7,342 bases of DNA from Caldisericia bacterium (GTDB lineage: Bacteria > Caldisericota > Caldisericia > UBA6126). The DNA lies in the NCBI GenBank assembly GCA_028708485.1, contig JAQVYZ010000045.1, forward strand, positions 1-7,342, read 5' to 3'. The notes beneath the pieces were generated by a model. The model did not search any database, was not told the DNA's origin, and saw only the letters and a program-made list of their open reading frames with translations. The translations under genes and the position numbers were made by a program. Positions 1 to 6,213 of this stretch are shown here, piece after piece; positions within the stretch are counted from its first letter, which is position 1; every line of letters starts with the position of its first letter.

Positions 1-1253
1 AATGGGGTGATGAAGGAAAAGGCAAACTGGTTCACCGTTTGTCCTCCCAGGTAGATTATATCGCCCGGTTTAATGGAGGCAACAACGCCGGTCACACCAT
101 AGTCCAGGATGGGAAACAGTATATTTTCCATCTGTTACCCTCCGGTCTTCTTCATCAGCATACAAAAGGCATTATTGGGGCCGGGACAGTTATTAATCCA
201 GAAGTGTTGTGTCATGAAATCGATGTGATCAACCAGACTGTTCAAACCTTACACAATAAGCTTTTTATCAGCTCAAGAGCACATCTTATCTTTCCCTGGC
301 ACATCTGGCAAGACCAATTAGCAGAGAAACAGCGATCGAATCCTATTGGTACTACAAATCGCGGGAACGGACCTGCCTACACCGATAAGGTATCAAGAAA
401 TAATATCCGAATAGGGGAAATGCAATACCTAGATTACTTTCTGGAACACTTGTCCCGAAAAATTGACGAAGCCTTTGCCTGGTACAAATTGATTGCAGGG
501 AATCATACCGTCGCTCTGCCATTAAAAGAGACGATTCTTTCCGATTATGCCAGATTTGCTACCCAGTTATCTCCCTATATTACAGATGACTCCATCCTTG
601 TACAATCGCTCTTGGCCAATCAGCAGACTCTTTTACTGGAAGGAGCTCAGGGGGCTTTGTTAGACCTTGACCATGGCACTTACCCCTATGTTACCTCTTC
701 CTCCACAACGATTGGCGGAGCTTGTACAGGGCTTGGTATTCCTCCTCAGGCAATTTCTCGGGTGGTTGGCATTACAAAAGCGTATATTACCAGAGTGGGA
801 GAAGGACCTTTCCCAACTGAGATTCCCGGAGCGCTCGGAGAGGTCATCCGGAAAAAAGGCGGAGAATACGGCGCCACTACAGGAAGACCAAGACGCTGCG
901 GATGGCTGGACCTACCATTACTAAAACAAGCTATCCGCTGGAACGGCGTCACTGAACTCAGCATCATGAAATTAGACGTGTTGGACGAGTTAGACGAAAT
1001 TCCTATCTGTATTGAGTACGCATCAAACTTAATCCAGGGAGAGAGATTGCCCACCTTTGAGCTGGAATGGAAAAGCGTGAAACCGATTTATAAGACATTA
1101 CCAGGCTGGAAAACCTCCCTTTCAGCGGTGCGAAAATTCGAAGATTTGCCCTCTCAGGCAAGAGCATATGTTGATTTTATTGAAAAGAGTACGTCGGTTC
1201 CTGTCACCATTATTTCTGTAGGACCCGATGATAAGGAGACAATTATAAGATGA
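1..1253 (+). CDS. purA: Adenylosuccinate synthetase, 5' partial
   Basis: Cytoplasmic GTP-dependent ligase joining IMP and aspartate into adenylosuccinate, the first step from IMP to AMP. The window starts inside the N-terminal P-loop: the first full codon (base 3) is Trp, followed by GDEGKGK (bases 6-26), so about a dozen residues are missing upstream. A TTG at base 39 is an internal Leu codon and not the start. In-frame there are 416 codons, which matches a full length near 428. Visible family motifs are NNAGHT with the catalytic His (codon 93-95), IGTT..G.GPAY, EGAQG.LLD.DHGTYPYVTSS, the aspartate-binding loop GATTGRPRR and the guanine-site KLDVLD. The catalytic Asp (in GDEGKGK) and His are both present. 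Oddities: the usual GPDR near the C-terminus reads GPDD, RGIGPAY reads RGNGPAY, and the tail ends right after TIIR, a few residues shorter than in B. subtilis or E. coli. The stop overlaps the purB start by 4 bases. In B. subtilis purA is a separate unit, so this linkage is unusual. Confidence 0.97.
   Translation, partial: WGDEGKGKLVHRLSSQVDYIARFNGGNNAGHTIVQDGKQYIFHLLPSGLLHQHTKGIIGAGTVINPEVLCHEIDVINQTVQTLHNKLFISSRAHLIFPWHIWQDQLAEKQRSNPIGTTNRGNGPAYTDKVSRNNIRIGEMQYLDYFLEHLSRKIDEAFAWYKLIAGNHTVALPLKETILSDYARFATQLSPYITDDSILVQSLLANQQTLLLEGAQGALLDLDHGTYPYVTSSSTTIGGACTGLGIPPQAISRVVGITKAYITRVGEGPFPTEIPGALGEVIRKKGGEYGATTGRPRRCGWLDLPLLKQAIRWNGVTELSIMKLDVLDELDEIPICIEYASNLIQGERLPTFELEWKSVKPIYKTLPGWKTSLSAVRKFEDLPSQARAYVDFIEKSTSVPVTIISVGPDDKETIIR
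1233..1238 (+). promoter_or_regulatory. Ribosome-binding site of purB
   Basis: AAGGAG lies inside the last codons of purA, 11 bases before the purB ATG. The spacing is slightly long, but this is the only good Shine-Dalgarno match here and it supports the ATG that overlaps the purA stop. Confidence 0.65.
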
Positions 1254-2548
1254 TACCAAGATACAGTAGACCTGAAATCACAGAAATCTGGTCGGAAACC
1301 AACAAGTTTCAAAAGATGCTGGAAGTGGAGCTGGCAATCTGTAAAGGGTGGCATCATTTAGGCATTATACCGGAAGAAGCGCTGGCGCAAATACTCAATA
1401 AAGCCACTTTTCAGGTGGATAGAATTAACGAGATCGAACAAACCACCCAGCATGATGTGATCGCTTTTGTCACCAATGTCGCTGAGAATATCGGGGAATA
1501 TGGTCGCTATGTCCATCTGGGTGCTACCTCCTCGGACATTTTGGATACCGGATTAGCGCTGCAGATGAGGGAAGCAGGCATACTATTAATGAAAGGACTG
1601 GATACTCTCCGGTATTCTCTCCAAAAACAAGCCATCCTCTTTAAAAACACACCGATTATGGGAAGAACACACGGCATACATGCGGAACCAACTTCTTTCG
1701 GATTGAAATTTGCCTTATGGTTCTACCAGATGCAAAACAACCAGAAACGTTTACAGAATGCGATCGATGAAATATCTGTCGGAAAATTATCCGGTGCCGT
1801 GGGAAATTTTGCGAATACCAGCCCGGAGATTGAGAATTTTGTTCTTGAAACGTTAGGATTACGACCGGCTTTGGTATCCACACAAATCATCTCACGGGAT
1901 GTACACGCTTCCTATATGATGACGTTAGCCATTATTGCAGGAACACTCGAGAGTATCGCCACTGAGATCCGCCATTTACAGAGAACAGAGGTATCCGAAG
2001 CCAAAGAACCTTTTTCTAAAGGTCAAAAGGGCTCCTCTGCGATGCCTCATAAACGCAACCCCATTATTTGCGAGAGAGTCTGCGGATTATCTAGAATGAT
2101 ACGGCATTATGCGGAAACTTCCCTGGAAAATATCGCTTTATGGCATGAACGGGACATCTCTCATTCTTCTGCAGAAAGAATCCTAATTCCGGATGCCACC
2201 ATTCTTCTCGATTATATTCTTTACCAGATGAACAAAGTCATCGAGAAACTGGATGTTTATCCGGAACAGATGCAACACAATATTGAATTAACCCATGGTT
2301 TGTTCGCTTCTCAACGCATATTGACACAATTAGTCGAAAAAGGGATGCAGCGGGAAGAAGCGTATGCTCTTATCCAGAAAGGGGCTTTTCAGGCAGCCCA
2401 AACGGCTCAGTCGCTACAGCAAATCCTTCAAAATGAACCTGTTATCAGCGCAAAAATATCCTCTTCTGAATTAGCGGAATGTTTTGATATCCAATGGTAT
2501 TTACGCCATGTGGATCATATTTATAGAAGGGTTGGTTTATTGTCATGA
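1250..2548 (+). CDS. purB: Adenylosuccinate lyase
   Basis: Homotetrameric lyase of the fumarase/aspartase superfamily. It releases fumarate twice in purine synthesis: SAICAR to AICAR, and adenylosuccinate to AMP. The 432 residues match the B. subtilis length (431) and sequence style from the first residues (MIPRYSRPE). Catalytic and signature residues fall at the same numbers as in B. subtilis PurB: His68 in QHDV, His141 in GRTHG.HAEPT, and the mobile signature loop GSSAMPHKRNP at 261-271 with Ser262/Ser263. WHERDISHSSAER, another hallmark, is intact. The start is the ATG at 1250, overlapping the purA stop as ATGA, with AAGGAG upstream. The end overlaps purS in the same way. Being directly behind purA, it would be made together with its AMP-branch partner. 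purC, which follows purB in B. subtilis, is absent. No missing key residue was noticed; it is the most conventional protein in the window. Confidence 0.98.
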   Translation: MIPRYSRPEITEIWSETNKFQKMLEVELAICKGWHHLGIIPEEALAQILNKATFQVDRINEIEQTTQHDVIAFVTNVAENIGEYGRYVHLGATSSDILDTGLALQMREAGILLMKGLDTLRYSLQKQAILFKNTPIMGRTHGIHAEPTSFGLKFALWFYQMQNNQKRLQNAIDEISVGKLSGAVGNFANTSPEIENFVLETLGLRPALVSTQIISRDVHASYMMTLAIIAGTLESIATEIRHLQRTEVSEAKEPFSKGQKGSSAMPHKRNPIICERVCGLSRMIRHYAETSLENIALWHERDISHSSAERILIPDATILLDYILYQMNKVIEKLDVYPEQMQHNIELTHGLFASQRILTQLVEKGMQREEAYALIQKGAFQAAQTAQSLQQILQNEPVISAKISSSELAECFDIQWYLRHVDHIYRRVGLLS

Positions 2549-2790
2549 TCACCATTTATGTAAATGTACAACCGAAAGCGAATATTCTGGATCCCCAGGG
2601 AAAGACGATCCATCATGCCTTACAAAACCTGGGTTTTCAGTCAATCCAAGAGATCCGCATTGGAAAACGCATCAAAATTATCATGGAAGCAGCATCCGTA
2701 AAAGAAGCCACCACCAAGGCTCAGGAAATGTGTGAGAAACTTCTGATCAATCCATTGATTGAGGAGTACACACTAGAAGTGGCATCATGA
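2545..2790 (+). CDS. purS: FGAM synthase subunit PurS
   Basis: Small non-catalytic subunit that bridges PurQ and PurL, letting ammonia made by PurQ reach the PurL active site; in studied systems it is a dimer in a 1:1:2 PurL:PurQ:PurS complex. The 81 residues match the family (B. subtilis 84). Recognisable family stretches are a first beta strand (ITIYVNVQPK), LDPQGKTI.HAL after it, the IRIGK strand near residue 40, and EMCEKLL.NP.IE.Y at the C-terminus. The ATG overlaps the purB stop (ATGA) and the TGA overlaps the purQ start. Only a weak GAAGGG (2526-2531) lies 13 bases upstream, so translation probably depends on ribosomes finishing purB. Its presence shows that the FGAM synthase is the multi-subunit type and not the single large PurL of Gammaproteobacteria. 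Confidence 0.96.
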   Translation: MITIYVNVQPKANILDPQGKTIHHALQNLGFQSIQEIRIGKRIKIIMEAASVKEATTKAQEMCEKLLINPLIEEYTLEVAS

Positions 2791-3461
2791 TCAAGTTCGG
2801 CGTGATCATTTTTCCAGGTTCCAATTGTGATTTAGACGCGCTTTACGCTATTGGAAAGGTAGCCAAACAAGCTGTAATACCAATTTGGCACAAAGAGACC
2901 CAAATCCCTGATGTGGATTGTATCGTCTTACCGGGAGGATTTTCGTATGGAGACTATCTAAGGCCAGGCGCTGTCGCTTCCCGATCTCCGGTCATCCAGA
3001 CCATTAAACGATACGCTGTCAATGGCGGAAAAGTCATCGGTATTTGCAATGGATTTCAGGTGCTGGTCGAGGCAAATCTTTTACCGGGAGTACTGCTTAC
3101 CAAGCAATCCACCCGGTTTATCTCAAGGATAGTTACCTTAGAAGTAGTCAACAACCAAACTCCTTTTAGCAACCTATTTCAGAAAAATCAGCTCATCCGT
3201 ATCCCCATTGCGCATAAGGATGGTAATTATTTTACCGATCCTGCCTCATTGCGAATGATTCAACAAAATAACCAGGTTGTGTTTACCTATCAAGACAACC
3301 CGAACGGATCCATCGAAAATATCGCCGGTTTATGCAATCGGGAAAAAAATGTCCTTGGATTAATGCCTCATCCGGAAAGAGCCTGCGAGTCGATCACGGG
3401 CACATCGGACGGATTACTGGTTTTCCAGTCTATCGTGGCAGCTTGCAAGGAGGCAAAATGA
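2787..3461 (+). CDS. purQ: FGAM synthase glutaminase subunit PurQ
   Basis: Class I glutamine amidotransferase that hydrolyses glutamine and passes ammonia to PurL for FGAR to FGAM. At 224 residues it has the usual length. The start MIKFGVIIFPGSNCD is typical of the family. LPGGFSYGDYLRPGA lies at 48-62, the nucleophilic elbow GICNGFQ gives Cys87, and MPHPERA gives His195 and Glu197, completing the Cys-His-Glu triad. Small departures from B. subtilis: the Cys-Arg of FICR reads Ser-Arg (FISR), and HGEGN reads HKDGN (143-147). Both lie outside the triad. The ATG overlaps the purS stop by 4 bases. There is no convincing Shine-Dalgarno at a normal distance (GAAGTGG at 2776-2782 is poor), so coupling from purS is likely. 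The stop overlaps the purL start. PurQ is expected to be inactive unless assembled with PurL and PurS. Confidence 0.97.
   Translation: MIKFGVIIFPGSNCDLDALYAIGKVAKQAVIPIWHKETQIPDVDCIVLPGGFSYGDYLRPGAVASRSPVIQTIKRYAVNGGKVIGICNGFQVLVEANLLPGVLLTKQSTRFISRIVTLEVVNNQTPFSNLFQKNQLIRIPIAHKDGNYFTDPASLRMIQQNNQVVFTYQDNPNGSIENIAGLCNREKNVLGLMPHPERACESITGTSDGLLVFQSIVAACKEAK
3447..3453 (+). promoter_or_regulatory. Ribosome-binding site of purL
   Basis: AAGGAGG, the strongest Shine-Dalgarno in the window, sits 4 bases before the ATG at 3458. It decides the purL start: the reading frame stays open upstream to about 3332 inside purQ, but that extension has no family similarity. The next in-frame ATG (3488) has no such site. 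Confidence 0.75.
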
Positions 3462-5593
3462 ATCCCGAGATCATCAAGCAATTCAACATGTCGATAGCAG
3501 ACTATAACGAGATCGTAAAACGGTTGCAGCGTGAACCGAACATGGTAGAACTTGGATTATTTTCTGCGATGTGGAGTGAACATTGCAGTTATCGAAGTTC
3601 CAAAGAATTTCTGAAAAGACTGCCTACTCACGGAAAACGAGTTGTGACGGGTCCTGGCGAGAATGCAGGTGTGATCAGCATTACAGATGATTTGTATCTG
3701 TCGTTTAAAGTGGAAAGTCATAACCACCCTTCTGCGGTAGAACCATTTCAAGGCGCAGCTACCGGAGTGGGGGGGATTATCAGAGATATATTTACCATGG
3801 GAGCCCGTCCAATCGCTTCTTATGACTCCTTATGTTTTGACTTACCGGACAATCCAAGAGCCAGGTATTTGTTAAATGGGGTAGTGGAAGGGATCGCTTA
3901 TTACGGGAACTGCGTCGGAGTCCCCACTTTAGGTGGTGAAACCAGGTTTGACTCATGTTATGAGGAAAATCCTCTGATCAATGCGATGACCATCGGCATT
4001 CTCCCGAAATCAAGTTTACGTTCCTCAGAAGCGAAACATACCGGTTCCAACGTGATCTATATCGGCGCAAAAACAGGCAGAGACGGCTTGCATGGCGCTT
4101 CATTCGCCTCCGGGGTGCTGGATGAAGAAGCCCAGAAAAAACGAGGTAGCGTACAAGTTGGCGACCCTTTCTTGGAAAAACTGCTCATAGAAGCCACTCT
4201 TCAAATCATCGATGAAGATCTGATTGAAGCGATCCAGGACATGGGCGCCGCAGGATTAACCAGCTCATCCGTTGAGATGGCCGGTAAAGGCAACAAGGGA
4301 ATGAGACTAAATCTCGATGAAGTACCGCTACGGGAAAATGACTTAACTCCTGTAGAAATGATGCTATCCGAATCCCAAGAGAGAATGCTCTTAATTAGCA
4401 AACCCGGGAAAGAGGACAGAATCAAGGAAATTCTAAATCATTGGGAGTTAGATTATGCCATTATCGGCGTTATCACCGATACCGGCTTGATGGAGATACA
4501 ATATCATGATTCTCAGGTGGCTTCCGTCCCGATTGAAGAACTGCTGAATCCACCCATTACGTCAGTCCCCCCTGTACAAAACCACTCTTTAACCCCACCT
4601 CCTTTGATCATTCCGGGTGGCATCCTGAAAGAAAAAGTAAAACAATTTCTGCAGGACCCTCAATTTGGCTCAAAACGGTGGATATTCGAACAATACGACC
4701 ACACCCTTCTCACCAATACAGTGAATCCACCGGGCATTGGCGCCTCCTTAATACGTATTAAGGACACTGACCAATACATAGGAGTCACGTTGATCAGTAA
4801 TGGCAGAAACAGCGCTATCGATCCCTACATCGGTGTCCAGACCACGATCGCTCAATGTGCCAGACGCATCTCTGCTTTAGGTCTCACCCCTTCTGCCATC
4901 ACAAACTGCCTGAATTTTGGTGATCCCAACCAACCCCATACCAGGTGGGAACTCTCCCAAACCGTTGAGGGGATGAGAGAGATCCTGGAAGCGATGGAGG
5001 TTCCTGTGGTGTCAGGCAATGTCAGCCTTTATAATGAAGGCATACATAAACGTATCTACCCCACCCCCACAATTGGCATGGTGGGATTAGGCTCTCTTTC
5101 TGCCATTCTTCCAGTAGGTTTTCCTCAGGAAGGTCTTATCGTCGCAGTCGTTGGAAAGACAAACCCTTCCAATTATAACAACGATACTTTACCTGCTTTA
5201 TCCATCCGCGAGGAGATCCTACACCAGAACCTAATCCGCTCAGGTATACAGACCAATTTATTGACCTCCTGCTTAAGTATCGACCGGGGCGGCATCATCC
5301 GTGCCTTACAACAATGTGTTGTTTATTCTTCGATGGGCATCGAGTGTGAATTCCCCGTTGATACGACTCAGCAATGGCCTTACCTGCGGTGTGAATCGAA
5401 CGGACGCTATCTGATTTCCTATCAATCCTCCAATGAAAAGGCGATACAAGAATTATTTTCTGACAAAGTGCCTCTCACCGTTATAGGGCACACCATACCA
5501 AACGAGCTGAAACTGGATCGGGCCACACAATTTTCGGTTGAAAAAATCGTCAACTGGTATCAACATTCTTTTAAAGACTATATGGAATACTAA
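3458..5593 (+). CDS. purL: FGAM synthase large subunit PurL
   Basis: ATP-dependent catalytic subunit converting FGAR plus ammonia to FGAM; works with PurS and PurQ just upstream. The 711 residues fit the short PurL class, though about 30 shorter than B. subtilis (742). It has the tandem AIRS-like layout of the PurM/PurL superfamily. The first, catalytic half is fully conserved: WSEHCSY (His42, the counterpart of the T. maritima catalytic His), ESHNHPS at 86-92, GAATGVGGIIRD at 99-110, GAKTGRDG.HGA, VQVGDPF.EK, QDMGAAGLTSSS at 260-271 and MLSESQERML. The second half keeps the fold markers GNVSLYNE (520-527) and YPTP.IGMVG. However, it has lost normally conserved residues: TTDxN reads LISN (445-448), TDNLNFGN reads TNCLNFGD (482-489), and HDxSEGG reads LSIDRGG (606-612). 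In studied PurL enzymes this half holds an auxiliary, non-catalytic nucleotide site, so the enzyme is probably still active. A G7 run (3769-3775) is in frame. The TAA stop is followed by the only gap in the operon. Confidence 0.97.
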   Translation: MNPEIIKQFNMSIADYNEIVKRLQREPNMVELGLFSAMWSEHCSYRSSKEFLKRLPTHGKRVVTGPGENAGVISITDDLYLSFKVESHNHPSAVEPFQGAATGVGGIIRDIFTMGARPIASYDSLCFDLPDNPRARYLLNGVVEGIAYYGNCVGVPTLGGETRFDSCYEENPLINAMTIGILPKSSLRSSEAKHTGSNVIYIGAKTGRDGLHGASFASGVLDEEAQKKRGSVQVGDPFLEKLLIEATLQIIDEDLIEAIQDMGAAGLTSSSVEMAGKGNKGMRLNLDEVPLRENDLTPVEMMLSESQERMLLISKPGKEDRIKEILNHWELDYAIIGVITDTGLMEIQYHDSQVASVPIEELLNPPITSVPPVQNHSLTPPPLIIPGGILKEKVKQFLQDPQFGSKRWIFEQYDHTLLTNTVNPPGIGASLIRIKDTDQYIGVTLISNGRNSAIDPYIGVQTTIAQCARRISALGLTPSAITNCLNFGDPNQPHTRWELSQTVEGMREILEAMEVPVVSGNVSLYNEGIHKRIYPTPTIGMVGLGSLSAILPVGFPQEGLIVAVVGKTNPSNYNNDTLPALSIREEILHQNLIRSGIQTNLLTSCLSIDRGGIIRALQQCVVYSSMGIECEFPVDTTQQWPYLRCESNGRYLISYQSSNEKAIQELFSDKVPLTVIGHTIPNELKLDRATQFSVEKIVNWYQHSFKDYMEY
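4745..4764. repeat. Perfect 20-bp palindrome inside purL
   Basis: TCCTTAATACGTATTAAGGA equals its own reverse complement over all 20 bases with no spacer; the flanking bases (C and C) do not extend it. It encodes part of the ASLIRIKD stretch between the two purL halves. It does not resemble the Bacillus PurBox, which contains CGAA. It could be an operator-like or nuclease/recombination site, or a chance event. Function unknown. Confidence 0.5.
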
Positions 5594-5594
5594 C

Positions 5595-5601
5595 GAAGGA
5601 G
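5595..5601 (+). promoter_or_regulatory. Ribosome-binding site of purN
   Basis: GAAGGAG lies in the 14-base purL-purN gap, 6 bases before the ATG at 5608, an ideal spacing. It selects that ATG over the out-of-frame ATG at 5604 and allows purN to start independently of purL. Confidence 0.8.
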
Positions 5602-5607
5602 TAATGG

Positions 5608-6213
5608 ATGAAACGAGTTGCCATATTTATCTCGGGACGAGGCAGTAATCTGGAAGCTATCCTCGAAAAAAGGAAACAGGGCTACCTGGAATGTGAGATC
5701 CCCTTTATTCTGTCTAACCGTATTGATGCAAGAGGATTGCAGATTGCAGCTCAATACAAGATTCCGACAGAAGTGCTGGAGCAAAAAGAATTTTCCTCCA
5801 GAAGCGAGTTTGAAGAAGCCATCCTGACGCTTCTGAAAAAGAATAATGTGGATATCATCGTTCTCGCAGGTTTTATGCTGGTCGTGTCCAAAACTTTTAT
5901 TGAATCATTTACCGGACATATCATTAATATCCATCCTGCTTTACTGCCATCCTTCCCCGGATTAAGCTCCCAAAAAAGAGCATTGGATTATGGCGTCAAG
6001 TTTACCGGGTGCACGGTTCACTTTGTCAGTGCTGAAGTGGACGGGGGGCCAATCATCCTACAGGATATTGTACCGATTTTTGATGACGACACAGAAGAAA
6101 GCCTGACGTTACGTATTTTAGCCAAAGAGCATATTCTACTGCCGGAAGCCTTAAAAATAGTAATAGAGGAGCGATTCACCATCGTCGGCAGAAAGGTGAA
6201 TTTACATCCATGA
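5608..6213 (+). CDS. purN: Phosphoribosylglycinamide formyltransferase (GART)
   Basis: Transfers a formyl group from 10-formyltetrahydrofolate to GAR, giving FGAR, the substrate of the PurLQS complex encoded just upstream. At 201 residues it has the normal length. The N-terminal phosphate-binding segment is SGRGSNLEAIL (9-19), followed by LSNR..A.GL. The catalytic residues match E. coli Asn106/His108/Asp144: Asn107 and His109 in NIHPALLPSFPG, and Asp145 in VDGGPII. GCTVHFV supplies the conserved His138. Departure: the usual GLHxH after the NIHP loop reads GLSSQ (118-122), so two normally conserved histidines (E. coli His119 and His121) are replaced. The start has a strong own ribosome-binding site; the stop overlaps purH by 4 bases. 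A G6 run (6043-6048) encodes Gly-Gly in frame. In B. subtilis purF and purM stand between purL and purN; both are missing here. Confidence 0.97.
   Translation: MKRVAIFISGRGSNLEAILEKRKQGYLECEIPFILSNRIDARGLQIAAQYKIPTEVLEQKEFSSRSEFEEAILTLLKKNNVDIIVLAGFMLVVSKTFIESFTGHIINIHPALLPSFPGLSSQKRALDYGVKFTGCTVHFVSAEVDGGPIILQDIVPIFDDDTEESLTLRILAKEHILLPEALKIVIEERFTIVGRKVNLHP

Noticed and set aside
39..41. TTG as a start codon for purA
   Set aside because: The P-loop GDEGKGK is encoded in frame upstream (6-26), so this is an internal Leu codon and the true start is outside the window.
746..1054. Antisense open frames, including this one in purA and others in purB, purL and purN
   Set aside because: They mirror well-conserved sense genes, have no ribosome-binding site or family features, and are expected by chance.
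3332..3457. Possible 42-residue N-terminal extension of PurL inside purQ
   Set aside because: The open frame there is a shadow of purQ with no PurL similarity; the ATG at 3458 has an excellent ribosome-binding site and gives a normal PurL N-terminus.
3769..3775. G7 run in purL as a programmed frameshift or phase-variation site
   Set aside because: It encodes the Val-Gly-Gly of the conserved GVGGIIRD motif, and the frame is intact on both sides; there is no alternative product.
5591..5607. Terminator or promoter between purL and purN
   Set aside because: The 14-base gap has no hairpin with a T-run and is too short for a promoter; only a ribosome-binding site is visible.
6043..6048. G6 run in purN as a frameshift site
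   Set aside because: It encodes Gly-Gly of the conserved DGGPII motif in the correct frame.
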